Source of the DNA: Rebecca billardiae RCC1528
Lineage: Eukaryota > Haptophyta
Assembly: GCA_965240325.2 (NCBI GenBank)
Contig: OZ251223.1
Coordinates: 3,038,001-3,102,000, forward strand
Reading direction: 5' to 3'
Length of the DNA stretch: 64,000 nucleotides
Shown here: positions 21,666-33,956 of the stretch, in pieces
How the letters are laid out: every line of letters begins with the position of its first letter
Position numbering within the stretch: position 1 is the stretch's first letter
The notes under the pieces: generated by a model
The model's input: the letters and a program-made list of their open reading frames with translations, nothing else
What the model was told of the DNA's origin: nothing
Databases searched by the model: none
Position numbers and translations under genes: made by a program

Positions 21666-23362
21666 TCACCGCTGTTGCTGTTGGCGCTGCTGCGGCGGCG
21701 GCATCATGTTGGGCATCATCATGGCAGCGTGCGGCGGGGGCATCCCGCCACCGCCGTGGTGCTGAAAGTGCGGCGGCGGCGGCGGCGGCACGGGGAGCCC
21801 GTATGGCGGCATGGGACCGTGCTGATGCATCATGTGAGGCGGCATGGCTCCGTGCTGCGGCGGCGATGGGTAGGGCGGCGGCCGCATGCGGGCGCCACCG
21901 AATGGATGATGGTGCACCGGGTTGCCCGGCGCGATGCCGCCGCTCACCACCTGCGGGCCCATGCCGCATCGGTCGGGCTGCACGGTGACGGGCATGCTGC
22001 TCATGTGCATCGGGTGGGGCGGGGGCGGCCCGCCCGGCATGTAGCATGGCGGCGCCATGAAGCCGCTGGGCGGCCCGTGCGGCGAGCCGTTGCTGCCGCC
22101 CCTCATCATCTGGTGCGAGGACGAGTAGGGCGGCATGAACGGCGGCGGCGGCATGTTGGACGGAGGTGGAGGCGGCATGTGCGGCGGCATCGGGCCGCCC
22201 ATGCGCAGGTGGCCGTGCGGCCCAGCGAGCGGGCCGCGTGGCGCGCCCGGCGCCGAGTGCATCAGCCCGGGCGTCTGCGCCTGCGCCTGCGCCGGCGTCG
22301 GCCGCGGGCGCGAGGGCGCGGATGTCGGGGCGCCGCCGCCAGACAGGCGGCTGGGCGGGCGCTGCGCGTAGCCAGCCGGCGGCCCCGGGGCCGCGCTCGG
22401 TGGCGCCTGGGGCTGCGCAGCCGCCGCCGAGCCCGCCGCCGCCGAGCCCGAGCCCGCCGCCGCCGAGCCCGAGCCCGCCTCGGCACGCGTGGCCAGCTTC
22501 ATGGCCGCGCGCGCCTGCACGGTGCGCAGCTGGATGAGCCGCGCGATGCGGATGTGTGACACGCGCGGCTTGCGCGGCAGCGGCGGGCCGAGCTGCGTCC
22601 ACTGCCCGTGCTTCCACGCCATCAGCTCGCCGAACTGCAGGTTGCGCTGCTGCCCGCTCGGGCCGGCGTCAGCGCCGCACAGCGTCGGCCACAGCGAGTC
22701 GGTGCCATGCTGCGGCTGTGGCACGCGTGGCAGCGGCGCGCTTGGCGCGACGACACGCGCGCGCTTCTCCGCAGGCGCGTCGGGTCCAGCTGTGGGCGGG
22801 GCGCGTGACCCGGCGCGCGCGCCGTCGAGTGCGGCATGGCCGGCGGCGTCCGCGCTCGAAGCCGCGACCCCGAAGTGACGCTCTCGCCGTGCGCGCAGCT
22901 CGCGCTGCAGGAAGCCGGCGAGCGGGTCCGCCCTGCGCCGGCTCAGCGCCACCAGCCCCATCAGTGCCTTCTCGTCGCGCGCCGGCCACTGGTACAGGCG
23001 GGTCTTGTTCCTGCTCACGCCGGCTACGATCAGCACGCGGTTGCGCTGCGTGCGCTTCTTCTTGCCCTCGGGGTCGAGCGTGCGCTCGACGACCTCCCGC
23101 ATGTCGGCGGGCGGCCCCGGCTCGGGCTCGGGCTCCGGAGGCAGCACCGTCGGCACGATGAAGCTCGGCAGCGCGGGCGGCACGCTGTGCTGCACGAGTG
23201 TGGCGGCACCAAGCACGGGCGCGGCCGCGAGCGCGGCAGAGCCGGGCCCGGCGGGCTCGGCGCGCGCGTCTGGCCGCATGCCAGGGGGCTGCCCCGGCGC
23301 GGGCGCGGGGCGCGTCTGCTCGAGCGGCGGGTTCGAGGACGGATGCGATTGCTGGGCTGCCA

Positions 23363-23409
<47 letters not shown>

Positions 23410-26400
23410 GGAGGCGCGCGCGAGGCACCGCGCCAGCCAGACATGGAGGACGTGCTCGGTGTGAGCTTCTGCGGCCTGGTGAGCGTCCGCAGGAAGGCGC
23501 GGAAGCGGAAGCGCCGGGTCGGGGGGTTGCCGCCGGTGAGAGCGCGCAGAGCGGCGCGCGAGCACCGAGTGGTGGGCGTCAGGCATCGCATGCCGCGCGG
23601 GTCGCGCGCGCGTGCGAGTACATGTCGACTGCCAGCACATTACGGTGCGGCGCGGCGCGGCGCGGCGCGGCGCGGTGCGGCGCGGCGGCACGCACCACCA
23701 CGGCGGCAGCGAGACGGTGCCCTGCCCGATCGCCACCATGCTGTAGTTCACCGTGAGCATCGATCCCGGCAGGATGGCGTGCTTGGCGAACACGCCGATG
23801 CGCGGCACGCCGTCGACGACCCACGGCTGCATCTCGCAGTTGGGCTTGACCGAGTGCGAGATCATCCGAGCGAGCGAGCCGGCGCGAGAGATGTCGAGCG
23901 CGACCGGCGCGCGCTCGCCGAGCGTGAGGAAGCAGAGCTCCGGCGGCCACGGGATGTTCGAGGCGCGCAGCATGCAGGCGAAGTCGAGCGAGTCGGCGAA
24001 CATCTCGCCGCACGCCTCAATCACCAGCGCCGCCGCGGGGATGAAGCCCACGGCGATCAGGTGGTCGCCGCTCTGCTGCACCGACTGCCACTCGTGCCGG
24101 CGCAGCCGCTGGTTGCTGCACGCCGCGCCGCGGTGGCACACGGCCGGCGAGCACTCGGCGTGGCGCGCGTACCGCTGCTCGCACGTCTCGTTGCCGGGCA
24201 CGCCCGCGCCGCCCGCGCCTTTCACGGGGAGCAGGTCGACGTGGCACAGGCTGCGATTCTCCTGCGCGTGTCGCGGAGCCAGTGGGCCGGCGACGGCACG
24301 GGGAGGGGCGAGTGAGCAGAGCGGAGCGCGCGCCGCGCGCACGGCGCTCGGGTGGCGCGCGCACCTGCAGCAGGTGGTAGGAGGCCACCTTGCGCCGGAG
24401 CGCAGCTTCGCCCTTCGCCGCCCCGTCAGTCGCGCGGCCGAGGCAGGTGGAGCCGCCAGCCGAGGCGCAGCGCGACGAGCGAGCGTCGAAGGCGAGGCCG
24501 TGCAACTGCCCAAACGGGCGAGAGCGGCCCATGGCGAACAGATCGGCCCCGTCGGCGCCGTTGCTCGCGGACGGGCCCTGGGTCGACGGGATCACCGCGC
24601 CAAGGTGCTCGCTCAGCGCCGCGGCGCCGCCCTCGTCTCCGCCGCAGGCGATCACGAGCATCGAGATGAGCGAGTCGCCGCCGCCGCCGCCGCACTGGTG
24701 CAGCGCGGCGTACAGGCAGCAGAGCGCCTCGGCGAGACGCGGCAGCAGCGGCCTCGGCATGGCGCTCGTGGCTCGGCTCGCTGCAAGGCTCACGACGCGC
24801 TGCATCTGCGGCGAGAGCGCCTCGGCGATCAGGCTGTTCAGCTGCTGGTGCACGGCCGCGAGGGCGAGCACCTCGAACGCCATCGCGGCGACCAGGTCGT
24901 TGACCGAGCTGTCGCACAGCAACATGTCGCAGCCGAGGCGGAGCAGCTCCATCAGCAGCACGGGGCCCTCGTGGATGTACGCGCTCATGATGCGCGAGGA
25001 CGTCTGGCACTTGAGGATCGCGGCGAGGACGCGCAGCAGCGGGGCGCAGCCCATGTACAGCCGGGCGAGCGACGTGCAGCTCGAGGCCGCCTCGAGCCGC
25101 GTGCGCATGAAGGCGAGGAACGCGGGCATGCACTCGCGCTCCGCGGCCATGCCGATGGCCTGCGCGAGCAGCTTGGCATCGCCCGCCTCATTCGGCAGCG
25201 TGCCGATCGCGGCGTCCCAGAACGGGACGAGGTGCTCGCCCATCGAGAGCGCGTCCTCGGTGAGCGGTAGCTGGAGAATGGACAAGCTCTCCGCGACGAC
25301 CTCCGCGTAGTGCGGGATCTCGCGGTACTGCTGGCAAAGCGATCGCGCCGAGACGAGGTCGATCATGTCGCGCGGCAGCAGGAGCGCGCCGACCAGCTGC
25401 AGGACCTGCACGTCGGCGCCCGACTCCTCGCGCGAGAGCGCGCACAGGCAGCGCAGGATGTGCGCGACCAGGTCCGACGGATGGAATATGAACATCCGGA
25501 GGTGCTCGAGCTGCGGGAAGAGCGATCTGTTGCACAGCGTCAGCAGGTTCTGCACGAGGCTCAGAAAGGCCGCCCGCTTTGTCAGCAGCACGCCGTTCGG
25601 ACGCTCGAGCGCGCCCACGATGGTGCGCAGCAGGGGCTGCACTTCGTAGACGCCCAGTGGCGGCAGCGCGACAAGCGCCGCAATCGTGATGCCGCGCGAG
25701 CGGACGGGGAGCGCGCTGTGGAAGGTGTTGGCCGGCGCGGACGTGACGTCGACCAGCGCGATGCGCTTCGCAAGCTGCTGCACGTCGCAGTGCAGGATGT
25801 GCAACGCGTGCATCACCTCGTCGCTTCTCAGCGTGAGCGGGCGCGCCGTAAGATCGCGCTCGGGCAGCGGCACCGGCACGTCCGGCTCCGCTAGCGCTAC
25901 GATGGGCCGCCCGGCCACGGCCGGGCTCACAGCGGTCGGGCGTGCCGCCGTCGCCTCGCCAGCGTCGGAAGTGCCAGCGCGCGCAGCACGCGCAGGCGCA
26001 GGTGGGCACGAAGCCCGTGCGTGGGGCTCGGCAGGTGCGCCGGCAGCCCGATCGCGCGCCTCCGCGTGCGCGGCGGCCTTGTCGTGTCGCGCCTCCGTGG
26101 CAGAGCCAGCCCTCGCCCGCGCGTGCGCGTCTGGCGCAGGGGCGGCCGCAGCCGCATCAGCTTCGAGGTCGGGCCCGATCCCGGGCGGCTGCACGAGCCG
26201 GAGCGAGTCGGCGCTCTCGTACGCAACTGACGGGAGACTCGAGTTGGGATAGTTTATGATCAGGCGCGAGTGCCCTGCGCACGCGCGCGCGAGGCCCGCG
26301 CACGCGGGCGAGGCGGTAAGCAAAGCGTGGATGACAGGCTGGTGATTGGCACTCTCGCGCTGATCGTGCGCACGATGCGAGGGCGTGGACCGAAGGCGCT

Positions 26401-27380
26401 TGGCGCGCGCGTACCGCCGATGGGGTGGTGGGTGCGCACGCCAAAGCAGAATCTCGAGAGGTCCATGTCCTGCCCGCCGAGCGAGTACTTTGTCAGCATG
26501 GTCGACGCGACCTGCGTGCGCCATCAGCCAGCGCGCGCACACGCACCCGTGTGAGCGCGTGCACAGAGCGCGGAGCCCATCGGCCCGCGCAGCGCGCGCC
26601 GGGCGCGCGCCAGATGAAGGCGACCCTCGCGCGACGCGGCTCACCTCCTGCCACTTGGGTTGGCCGTGGACCATGATCGAGATGGTGTATGTGTAGCGCA
26701 TGTCGTGTCCGGAGTGTGCCGCCGACGGCTCTGATGGCGTGTCCGGGGGCTGCCATTCCAGGCGTACGCCGCGCGTACTTGTTGACGTGATCTGGGCAGT
26801 TTTCGAGCGTCACGCGTCCGGGGCAAGGCAAGGGCGCGGCGCGATCAGAAAAGGAGGCACCAGCAGGGGCGGTCGGCGCGCGTCGCTCGGTCAGCGCGGC
26901 GCGCACCTTCAGCTCGCGTGGGTCGAGCGGCAGCGATGGCCTCAGCCTGTTCGAGGCGTGCGCGGCGGGGGCATGCCTGTCGGGCGAGCTGCGCACGCAG
27001 CGCAGCGGCGGGGGGGCAGGCGACAAAGGAGGATGGCGCGAGGTGAGCGCACGTTCACCGCTGAGCATGGATTCGATCACATGCTTTGAGACAAACGCAG
27101 GTGGCAGCCCCTTGGCTGGTGCGACGTACCTCGGACGGATCGGCGGCCGGCTCGCGGGGGAGACCGAGGAAAGAACCGCGTCCGGATGCGCGTGTGAGGG
27201 CGAGGTGCCCGCGGCGGTACCCGCAGCTGGCTGCGAGGTCCATTCCGCAGCTGCGCCGCTGGCCGACGCCGGCATCGCCGGGCGGGCCTGCGAGTGCATC
27301 ACTGCTGGGGCCTCGCGAGTCTGTGCGGAGACCGAGAAGGCGGGTTTCGGCAGCGAACCGGTCGCCTCAATCACCGCCAT
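21666..27380 (-). CDS. FN3 - helical repeat - AWS/SET-domain protein with Gln/Pro-rich tail
   Basis: Six exons (27380-26907, 26791-26645, 26511-26415, 26274-24365, 24261-23696, 23475-21666) join in phase (0,0,1,0,2) to 1667 residues. Residues about 155-245 form a fibronectin-III-like domain (TSTSTRGVRLEWQPP, YTYTISIMVHGQPKW, MDLSRFCFGVRTHHPIG) that is split by two introns. Residues about 330-790 are a leucine-rich helical region of unknown family. Exon 5 carries cysteines typical of an AWS segment (CSPAVCHRGAACSNQR, about 913-928) and a SET core (MISHSVKPNCEM, 1009-1020; RIGVFAKHAILPG; LTVNYSM with Tyr1049), so a lysine methyltransferase is likely. The usual NHSC motif is SHSV here. The last 600 residues have a polyglutamine run and Met/Pro/His-rich low complexity. 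The exon 5 donor could lie 3 bp earlier. Nuclear role inferred. Confidence 0.72.
23363..23409. repeat. CAG/CTG trinucleotide tract (polyglutamine)
   Basis: The tract encodes about 15 glutamines with one lysine interruption near the start of exon 6 of the SET-domain gene, on the minus strand. Confidence 0.95.
23644..23690. repeat. GGCGC pentanucleotide repeat within an intron
   Basis: About eight units of a GCGGC-type pentamer with two G-to-T changes lie at the donor end of the last intron of the SET-domain gene. Confidence 0.85.
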
Positions 27381-28803
27381 GTGCGCGCCTGCTCGGGCGG
27401 GTCAGCACCGGAGGGTGGGTGCGCGGAAGGGATGTCGCGCGGACGCCATTTCAGTGAGGCCGGTGCCGCACGCGAGGATCGCGGCACTGCGAGAGTGCTC
27501 GGCATGGCGCACGAGCGAGGTCACGGATGCGCGCAGGTCGCGCGACCTCGGCGCGCCAGGCCGCGCATCCCCGTCGGCATCGCGCGGCCGATGTCGCGCG
27601 GGCGTGCGCACCGGGGCCTCGCGCTGCGGGGCGGGGGGCTCCTCCTTCTTATGACAGGCAACAAGGGCTCGTGTCGGGCGCGGCGGACGCGAGTGCCGCC
27701 ACAAAGGTCACTTGGTGCGCGCTGATTGGCTGCCAGACTCTATTCCGCACAGTCTCGTCAGTTTCAAGTGACCCCTGCCGGTAATCATAATGGAGTCTAA
27801 TCAAAACTGCCTAGTCGAGCTATTCTGGACACGAAGAGTGCTGTAATGTTGATATCGAATGCCTGCCAACCCACACATATGCCGATTCGCCTCCATGAAC
27901 GATTGGAAATACAATCATTCGTGATATGAGGGAATCTCTGCACCCTTCAGCCTCGATGACTGATGACCTTGCCCCGCGCATTGGCCACCGTCAAACAACA
28001 TGGACGCGCGTCGTGTTGCGCCTTGCGCCAGGTTGTGACGGCGCCCTGAGCTGCGGCGTTCCGTGTTCATGCCAGCCACGGGAGTCGCACCGAGGCCTGC
28101 GGCCGTGGCGTATAGGTCTTGAGAAAAGCTGCCGCGGTGGCGGCACACAATCTCGAAGAAGGCCGCCGCGCCGCCAAGTCAAAGTGCCGCGGCGATTGAA
28201 GCTCACGGCGGAGCGGCGTCGAGGGACAAAGACAGCGTAGTGGGGGATCCCGACGTGGCTGATGCCACTCGAACGGGGAGAGTGGCGGGGGGGGACACAC
28301 GCCACTATTGGGCCCAACGGCCGCACAGTCCGAGTCCCGGTTGAAGCGTGACTGGAAAGTGGTCCGGAAGGCTTGAGCCGAGTCGTCTTAACGAGGTCGC
28401 TCGCATGCCGCCGGCTGCATGATGACCGATTCTGGATGATTACGAGCTGCGCCGCCCTGCGCGACTGGCGAGCCAGGCATGCACTGAACCCCTCCCGCGC
28501 TCCGCAAGACCCAGAGTGGTTCCCCGGCTGTCCAGGCGGCGCTGCGACGTCATACGATGATGATGACGAGGGGATGCCACATGCGGACATGCCTCCAACC
28601 GGCTAGCAAGGGAGCCAGGCAGCGGAGAAACCCCCGCCACAAAAGCGGTATCGTACGAAAGCCAGGCCCCGAAAGCGTAGCGTTTCGCGAACCACTAATC
28701 TTCATATGACGAGGTCTGGATGTGACGAAACAGGTCCGGCTCGGCCTCTGGCAAGACGACGGCGCGGTCCCTGCGCGTCGCGGGACTCGCCCTGATCCGG
28801 TCC
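27381..28803. other. Spacer upstream of the SET-domain and MAPR genes
   Basis: This 1.4-kb divergent spacer presumably holds both promoters and 5' UTRs. Minus-strand frames at 27402-27704 could be a 5' exon of the SET gene, but I see no splice site that would join them, so none is called. Confidence 0.5.
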
Positions 28804-29412
28804 ATGGTTTGGCCTGGAGCTGTCCGCAAGAAGCCGAGCGTGGCAGAACGGCTCTTCAAATGGGCACCCGTCGCCTTCCTGATACCAGGGTCGTATGTCA
28901 TCGCCCAGCGTTGTGCGCTCTCGCGCGTGATGCAGGGCGTGGTGTTCCTTGTCGGGTGGTGGGTTGAGGCCCGGGCATTGGCGTGGTACGAGCGCGTGAA
29001 AGCAGAGGCACAGGCGCGCGAGTGGGATCGCAAGTACTGCATACCTCCGCGCGACTTTACCATGGAGCAAGTCGCGCGCCATGATGGCAGCGACGTCGAC
29101 TTGCCCATACTGGTCGTGATTCGCGGCAAGGTGTTCAACGTGAGCCGCGGAGCCGAGTACTACGGGAAGGATGGGCCGTACAACATCTTCGCGGGCCGAG
29201 ACGCGACGTGGCTTCTCGCAAAGGGCGAGTTGCAGCTAGGATCGCCCGCAGAAATGGCCGCCCCGCTCACCGCGCTCGAGGAGCAGGAGGTCGATGGCTG
29301 GTTCCAGCATTTCACATACAAGTACGACCTGCTCGGTGACGTCGTGCTGCTGGCTGATCACGACTCGGACATCGCACCACCGCTTGGCTGCAATCCAAAC
29401 ACGACACGATAA
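28804..29412 (+). CDS. MAPR-family (progesterone receptor membrane component-like) cytochrome b5-fold protein
   Basis: The 202-residue protein is a membrane-bound haem/steroid-binding protein of the MAPR group, which supports cytochrome P450 and sterol metabolism at the ER in other organisms. A hydrophobic segment lies at about residues 18-55. The cytochrome-b5-like fold follows at about 85-185: FTMEQVARHDG, LPILVVIRGKVFNVSRGAEY, then YGKDGPYNIFAGRDATWLLAKG, which is the MAPR signature replacing the His ligands of true b5. WFQHFTYKYDLLGDVV closes the domain. Tyrosines at the expected haem-ligand region (EYYGKDGPY) are kept. Single exon, and no targeting peptide beyond the anchor. The ATG at 28804 is the first that gives a complete anchor. 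Confidence 0.87.
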   Translation: MVWPGAVRKKPSVAERLFKWAPVAFLIPGSYVIAQRCALSRVMQGVVFLVGWWVEARALAWYERVKAEAQAREWDRKYCIPPRDFTMEQVARHDGSDVDLPILVVIRGKVFNVSRGAEYYGKDGPYNIFAGRDATWLLAKGELQLGSPAEMAAPLTALEEQEVDGWFQHFTYKYDLLGDVVLLADHDSDIAPPLGCNPNTTR

Positions 29413-32400
29413 CAGCGAGCAGGACGGGGTTACTGTGGGCGTACGCGAAAACGGCGATATCAGGCTGGCCCTACCACATGTCCTGTTTACAAAAGGGCGT
29501 CGACTCAGGCCTGTGGCTGTGGCCGAGTGTTCGGGTCGGCCCGTCGGGCCACAAGAGCTAGCTGCTACATTATGATGCCACCGGGCTGCGAACGCCAGGC
29601 CCGCTCGCAAAGATATGACCGACAATAACCGGTAGACTAGTCGTGGGCGCAGCAAGCTGGTCCCGCGCATTCGATTTCGCGCAGTGGCCGCGCAGCTGAC
29701 GCATTCTCGCCTGCCTGTCATTGTCAAGCTGTGTGCGTCTCTTATTCTTAGTAAACTGTACCGGTACTCCGCTCATATTGACACAGTCACAGCTGACCGC
29801 CGATTCACTGTCGACCGTAGATCCCTGACTTGGATGAGTTGGATTCGCGGGCCTCGCGGCCCCCGGGCCCGGCCCGAGCACCCTGGGATCCGGCCGCCCG
29901 CTGGCCGGGGGCTGCTCAGCACGGGCGCCCGATTATCACATGTAATCATGCGCGGCCGAGCAAGTGGGACGGTCCGTGCCCCGTGGCGCCGGACCTCGAC
30001 GGCTTCGTCACTGACAACTGCTGATGTCGTACGCGTCACTAGCCGTGACGATTAATTACCGTCTCGGAAGTGACGAGCGCGGTCAGCTAGGTCCGCTGCT
30101 CTCAGCTAGCTTCCGGTCTACCGGTCGCCGAGCGAGTTAGACAATATCCGACGAACAAAGCGTCGTGCGCCTGTGCTGCGTCTCACTGCTCTCCGACTGC
30201 TGACGAGACGACCGTGTGCTCTCACTGCTGCTGGCTGGCGCGGCGGTAGTTGTCACTGCCGGCTAGAGCGCTGGTCGGCGTCCGGCTGCACTCTACCGCT
30301 GCGCAGGCCGCAGCAACCCAGTGACCAGATGCCCACGCTGGACCCTATTAACACTACCGGAGTACTGACTACTATAGCCAGCCTGAGCGGTTCCGTGATT
30401 TTGCTCCGACCAACTGCCGACCGATTCCGAGATCTACTGCGTGCACGCAGAGTATTTGCATCAGAAGCCTTACTGTAGCCTGGCATCAGCCACCAGCCAG
30501 GCTACGAGATGCAGTCGTCGCAGTAAGCTACCGCCTCTACTACGAGGTGATTGACGCGGGGAACGGAACGGCCGGAACGGGCGCCATCTGAGTGCCGGCG
30601 GCGTCAGTAGTGCGGCCCGTCCGGCTCACCGCCGATCAGGCCGCCGGCGTCCCGTAGTCAATATCAATATGGCCGTCATGAGGCCTCAGCGTGGGCCGCA
30701 CGGGCCCGCGCGGGCGTCGCGTAGCCGAGGCCTCATAATGCCTCAACTTCAAGGCCCGTAGGCTCAAGCTCGGGCGGCTCTGTGAGTCTGTCTGTCGACC
30801 GCCTGCTGCCAGTGCCGGACCCACTCACGAATAGGACAGTCGAATCCCCGCGTTGCAGGACACTCAGTCAGACTGGCTCATTTACTCTATGAAGGTAGCC
30901 GGCGTGCCATCACTGTCACGGGCAGCGCCGACCGGGCGACCGAGGCGACCGCCGACCGGACTCGGGACTGCGCGGGCTGCCGCCGGGCCCGTCGCCGCCC
31001 GACGACCCGCCGGACCGGGTCCGGGTCCGGTCGTAGTGTCCGCCGGTACCGAGGCGACTCGCAAACCGAGTCCGAGTACTGTCAGTCCGGGGCACCGATC
31101 GTCTGCCTGCTGCCTGGGCTCTGACGAATCATAATATGGCTGATGAGTGCCATCCGCTATCAAATCGTGATACGAACTATTCAGTATTGCGCGTGCTGAG
31201 ATGGGCACTCATCACTCAGTGGCCGGGCCTGATGCCGTGATAGCTTATGCGGAATGGTGACACTGAGCAGTCGTGGGACAATCCTCAGCGACATACTGGT
31301 CCGTATTACTCTAGTATCACAGCCTGACATTACAATCGATGATTCTGAGTGATCTGACTGATCACTAGTCCGCGTCAGTGCAAGGTGGTCGGTACCCGGT
31401 GCAGACGGCACTGCCTCTGCGGTCACCGAGTCTGCCGTCTGCGACGCCGGCGGCGGCGTCGGAGTACGTCTGCTCACTATATTCCCGTATTACGGTGGCA
31501 CTGCGGTAAAGTCCGGCCTGTCGTGATGGCTTCAAGCTGTCACTCAATGTCGTACCGGCCAACGGTATAAGTGGCGCTGGCGTAACATCAGCCGTCTCAA
31601 GTGTCATGCAGCACTAGCTACCAGTCGCGGGACCGGGCGGCCCGGCGCTCCGCGCCGCTCCGCCGCGCCGCTCCGCGCTCGGCCGCACTGCCGACAGCGA
31701 CAGCCCTGGGAGCGGCGCGGCTAGCTCGGCTAGCGGCCGAGGCCTCCGGTCGAGCAGGCGTGCTAGCTGAGAATCTCAGTGAGAATCTGAATCACCGGAT
31801 CACTCGTCGGGCCGCCACTCAACGGTGACTACTGGGCCACTCAGTCACTCGTCCCGGACTCGGTCGTTATATTGACGGCGGGCCGCTGACCGGAACCAGG
31901 TCGCGAACATTCATACAAATAATATATCGACTCGCTACGGCTGGTCGTCAGCACCCGCCGCTACCGGACGCTATACAGTACTCGATCCGGACCGGGCTCC
32001 GGCTTCCGCTTCGGTTGACCGCCCTAACTCCGGTCACTGGAGCGTTACTCATCTTGACATGGAGATCGGCGGGATCGCCGCCTCTGATGCATCTACGATC
32101 GCTCCTAGACCACCCCAGGCGGTCCCTTGGACGATATGACGCGGCCAGATGGATCATCAGCCAAACCTCCAATATATACATATAGGTTCAGACTCTATTT
32201 TCTATAACTAGCCGTACCCGCAGTCCGGGTGCTATTTGCGCATATGTACACATGTGTCCGGGTCGCTACCGGACGGTGCTGAAACCTGGGTAAGGGGCCA
32301 CGGGTAATTACATCGTAAAACAGAGTCTGAACCTATCGGGAGGTGGTCTGCTGATGCCCCGTCACTCGTCAGCATTTCTATCTCGTTGAAGTCCTCATCA

Positions 32401-32855
32401 ATTGGGGCGGTAGGATTATTGGAAGGGTCGTCAAGGGACCGTCGGCTGCATCCGGTCAGTAAAGCTCCGCCCGGCTAATAATGATTGACTCATCACTATG
32501 ATAATGATGGAGTTGCGAGGCCGCGGGCAGACTCTTCGCCCTTCGAATCTGCGGCTCACGCCCGTCGCCCGCCAGCTCGGAGCTCCGTCGCCTGGAGAAT
32601 CCGTAAAGGGCCGCAAGACGTAACGGTCGTAACGCGGAGCCTTAGGGGGGTCAACCGGAGCTAGAGCCACCGTATGATCATCAGCTTTATACTACTTTAG
32701 GCGCTTTAGCCGCCCGGACTCTCGGACTCTGATGCTGGGACTCACAGGAGCCGGGGCCCGAGGCCGAGCGGGCAAGCCGGTCGCTCCGCCGGGGTTTGAT
32801 CCCCATCCCACTGGACGCATAGTTCGGCGGCGACCACTTGGATCCGGGTCCAAAC
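29413..32855. other. 3.4-kb gene-free region
   Basis: I find no credible gene on either strand. Frames are short, codon use lacks the strong third-position GC seen in neighbouring genes, and no known motif appears. It contains one copy (minus strand) of the R3 motif at about 29697-29770. GC-rich short runs at 31640-31700 are low-complexity CGCTCCGCGCCG-type sequence. Confidence 0.6.
29697..29770 (-). repeat. R3 repeat motif, copy 1
   Basis: Read on the minus strand it starts GGTACAGTTTACTAAGAATA, continues AGAGACGCACACAGCT, has a short insert of about 10 bp, and ends CAGGCAGGCGAGA. It matches the two plus-strand copies at 40.6 and 41.1 kb. Confidence 0.85.
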
Positions 32856-33731
32856 TCACTTTGCCTTCTGCTTCTCGCGCTCGGCTGTGGACGGACGCTT
32901 CCCTTTCTGAGACCCGGCAGTGCTCGGGCGCTCAGGAGGCGGAGGTCGAGGTGAGCAGGCCTCCTCGTCGTAGGAGAGCTCCAAGCTGCTGACCAGTGCC
33001 TGCTCCGCGGCAAGAACGTCCGCCGCGTTACGCTCATGGAAGGACAGCGTCTTCGGTCGCTCGCGAATCTTGCCCACGTCGCCTCGCCTGCTTGGCGCGT
33101 ACCGCTTGATGCCAAGACGCACGTTAGGGGTGACGCCCTCCTGCTTGAAGTAGCCATTTGCGTAGACCACGTGCTCACACTGGTCGCTGCCAACGCCCGC
33201 GGGGATCAACTCGCCGTCACGGAGCACGGCTTGAAGCGGGTGCCTCCCGCGCCGGCCCATCCTGTTCTCTAGAAAGAAGGATGTCGAGCGCTCGGTCGCC
33301 GCGGGCTGCCCGTCTTCGCGACGGACGTGCCGCTTGCGGTTAAGAACGTCCTCGATCACGTACTCGCCGCGAGCGACGCCGTCGACTTCGCGCAGGTGGC
33401 GGCGTTCGGCCCGCTTGTAGTCGACGGCTGGTGGTGGCGCGATATACTTTCGGCCACCGCCCACTGAGCCGCCGACCCCCCAGTCCGGCCCGGAGAAAGC
33501 CGGCTGGACACGAGTCTGGGCCAAGGTGGCTGCGGGCGCGGGCGCGGGCTCCTTTGATTGCACGTGGCTGCCACGCTCGGGCACGCGGCGCACTGAAGAG
33601 CGCCAGTCGTTTGCGGGCTGCGCGAGGAAGGCTCCAAAGCCTTGCGACAGGCCGATATCGTTGCGCTGTGGCTCCGACGCGCGGGCGCGCCCCTGCAGAG
33701 CCCACCCCCCCTCCACCCGCAGCGCGGCCAT
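32856..33731 (-). CDS. Uncharacterised basic protein
   Basis: A 291-residue frame with strong third-position GC bias, divergent from the p115 gene (225 bp apart). I do not recognise the family. It has a Gly/Ala/Pro-rich first third, then a conserved-looking middle (ERRHLREVDGVARGEYVIED, RSTSFFLENRMGRRGRHP, LQAVLRDGELIPAGVGSDQC, YANGYFKQEGVTPNVRLGIK), and a Ser/Pro/Lys-rich C-terminus ending in EREKQKAK. No signal peptide, membrane segment or coiled coil is evident. The mix of short basic and aromatic motifs without a globular core recalls cytoskeleton-associated proteins, but that is only an impression. A start further upstream would run toward the p115 promoter and seems unlikely. Confidence 0.6.
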   Translation of the reverse strand: MAALRVEGGWALQGRARASEPQRNDIGLSQGFGAFLAQPANDWRSSVRRVPERGSHVQSKEPAPAPAATLAQTRVQPAFSGPDWGVGGSVGGGRKYIAPPPAVDYKRAERRHLREVDGVARGEYVIEDVLNRKRHVRREDGQPAATERSTSFFLENRMGRRGRHPLQAVLRDGELIPAGVGSDQCEHVVYANGYFKQEGVTPNVRLGIKRYAPSRRGDVGKIRERPKTLSFHERNAADVLAAEQALVSSLELSYDEEACSPRPPPPERPSTAGSQKGKRPSTAEREKQKAK

Positions 33732-33956
33732 CTTACCTGCTTGGAGTGCGCAGAAACGGCGCGAACCGCAGGATCCGGACTGAATCCGGGCAAAGGTCCT
33801 TTGATCCGGGCGAAGTCGCCTCGCTCACTTGCGCTGCCGACCCACGGCGGCGTGCGCGCTTTGAGCGAGCAAGCGGAGCAGTGGCCGCCGCGTCGGCACA
33901 CTTGCTCCATCTCGGGTGCTGCCCCTGGCGACGCGATCTCGTAGCGGGCGCCCGCG

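Noticed and set aside
27402-27704. Minus-strand frame that might be a 5' exon of the SET-domain gene
   Set aside because: No donor site joins it in phase to the exon starting at 27380; the nearest GT/AG pair would give an intron of about 20 bp.
29570-31828. Several frames of 60-120 codons in the 29.4-32.9 kb region
   Set aside because: Random-looking translation, no splice-linked partners, and codon use unlike the flanking genes.
32730-32822. Possible tRNA 3' half (GGGGTTTGATCCCC, T-arm-like) near 32790
   Set aside because: T-stem pairing is broken in two of five positions and no 5' acceptor strand complementary to CCCACTG lies at the right distance.
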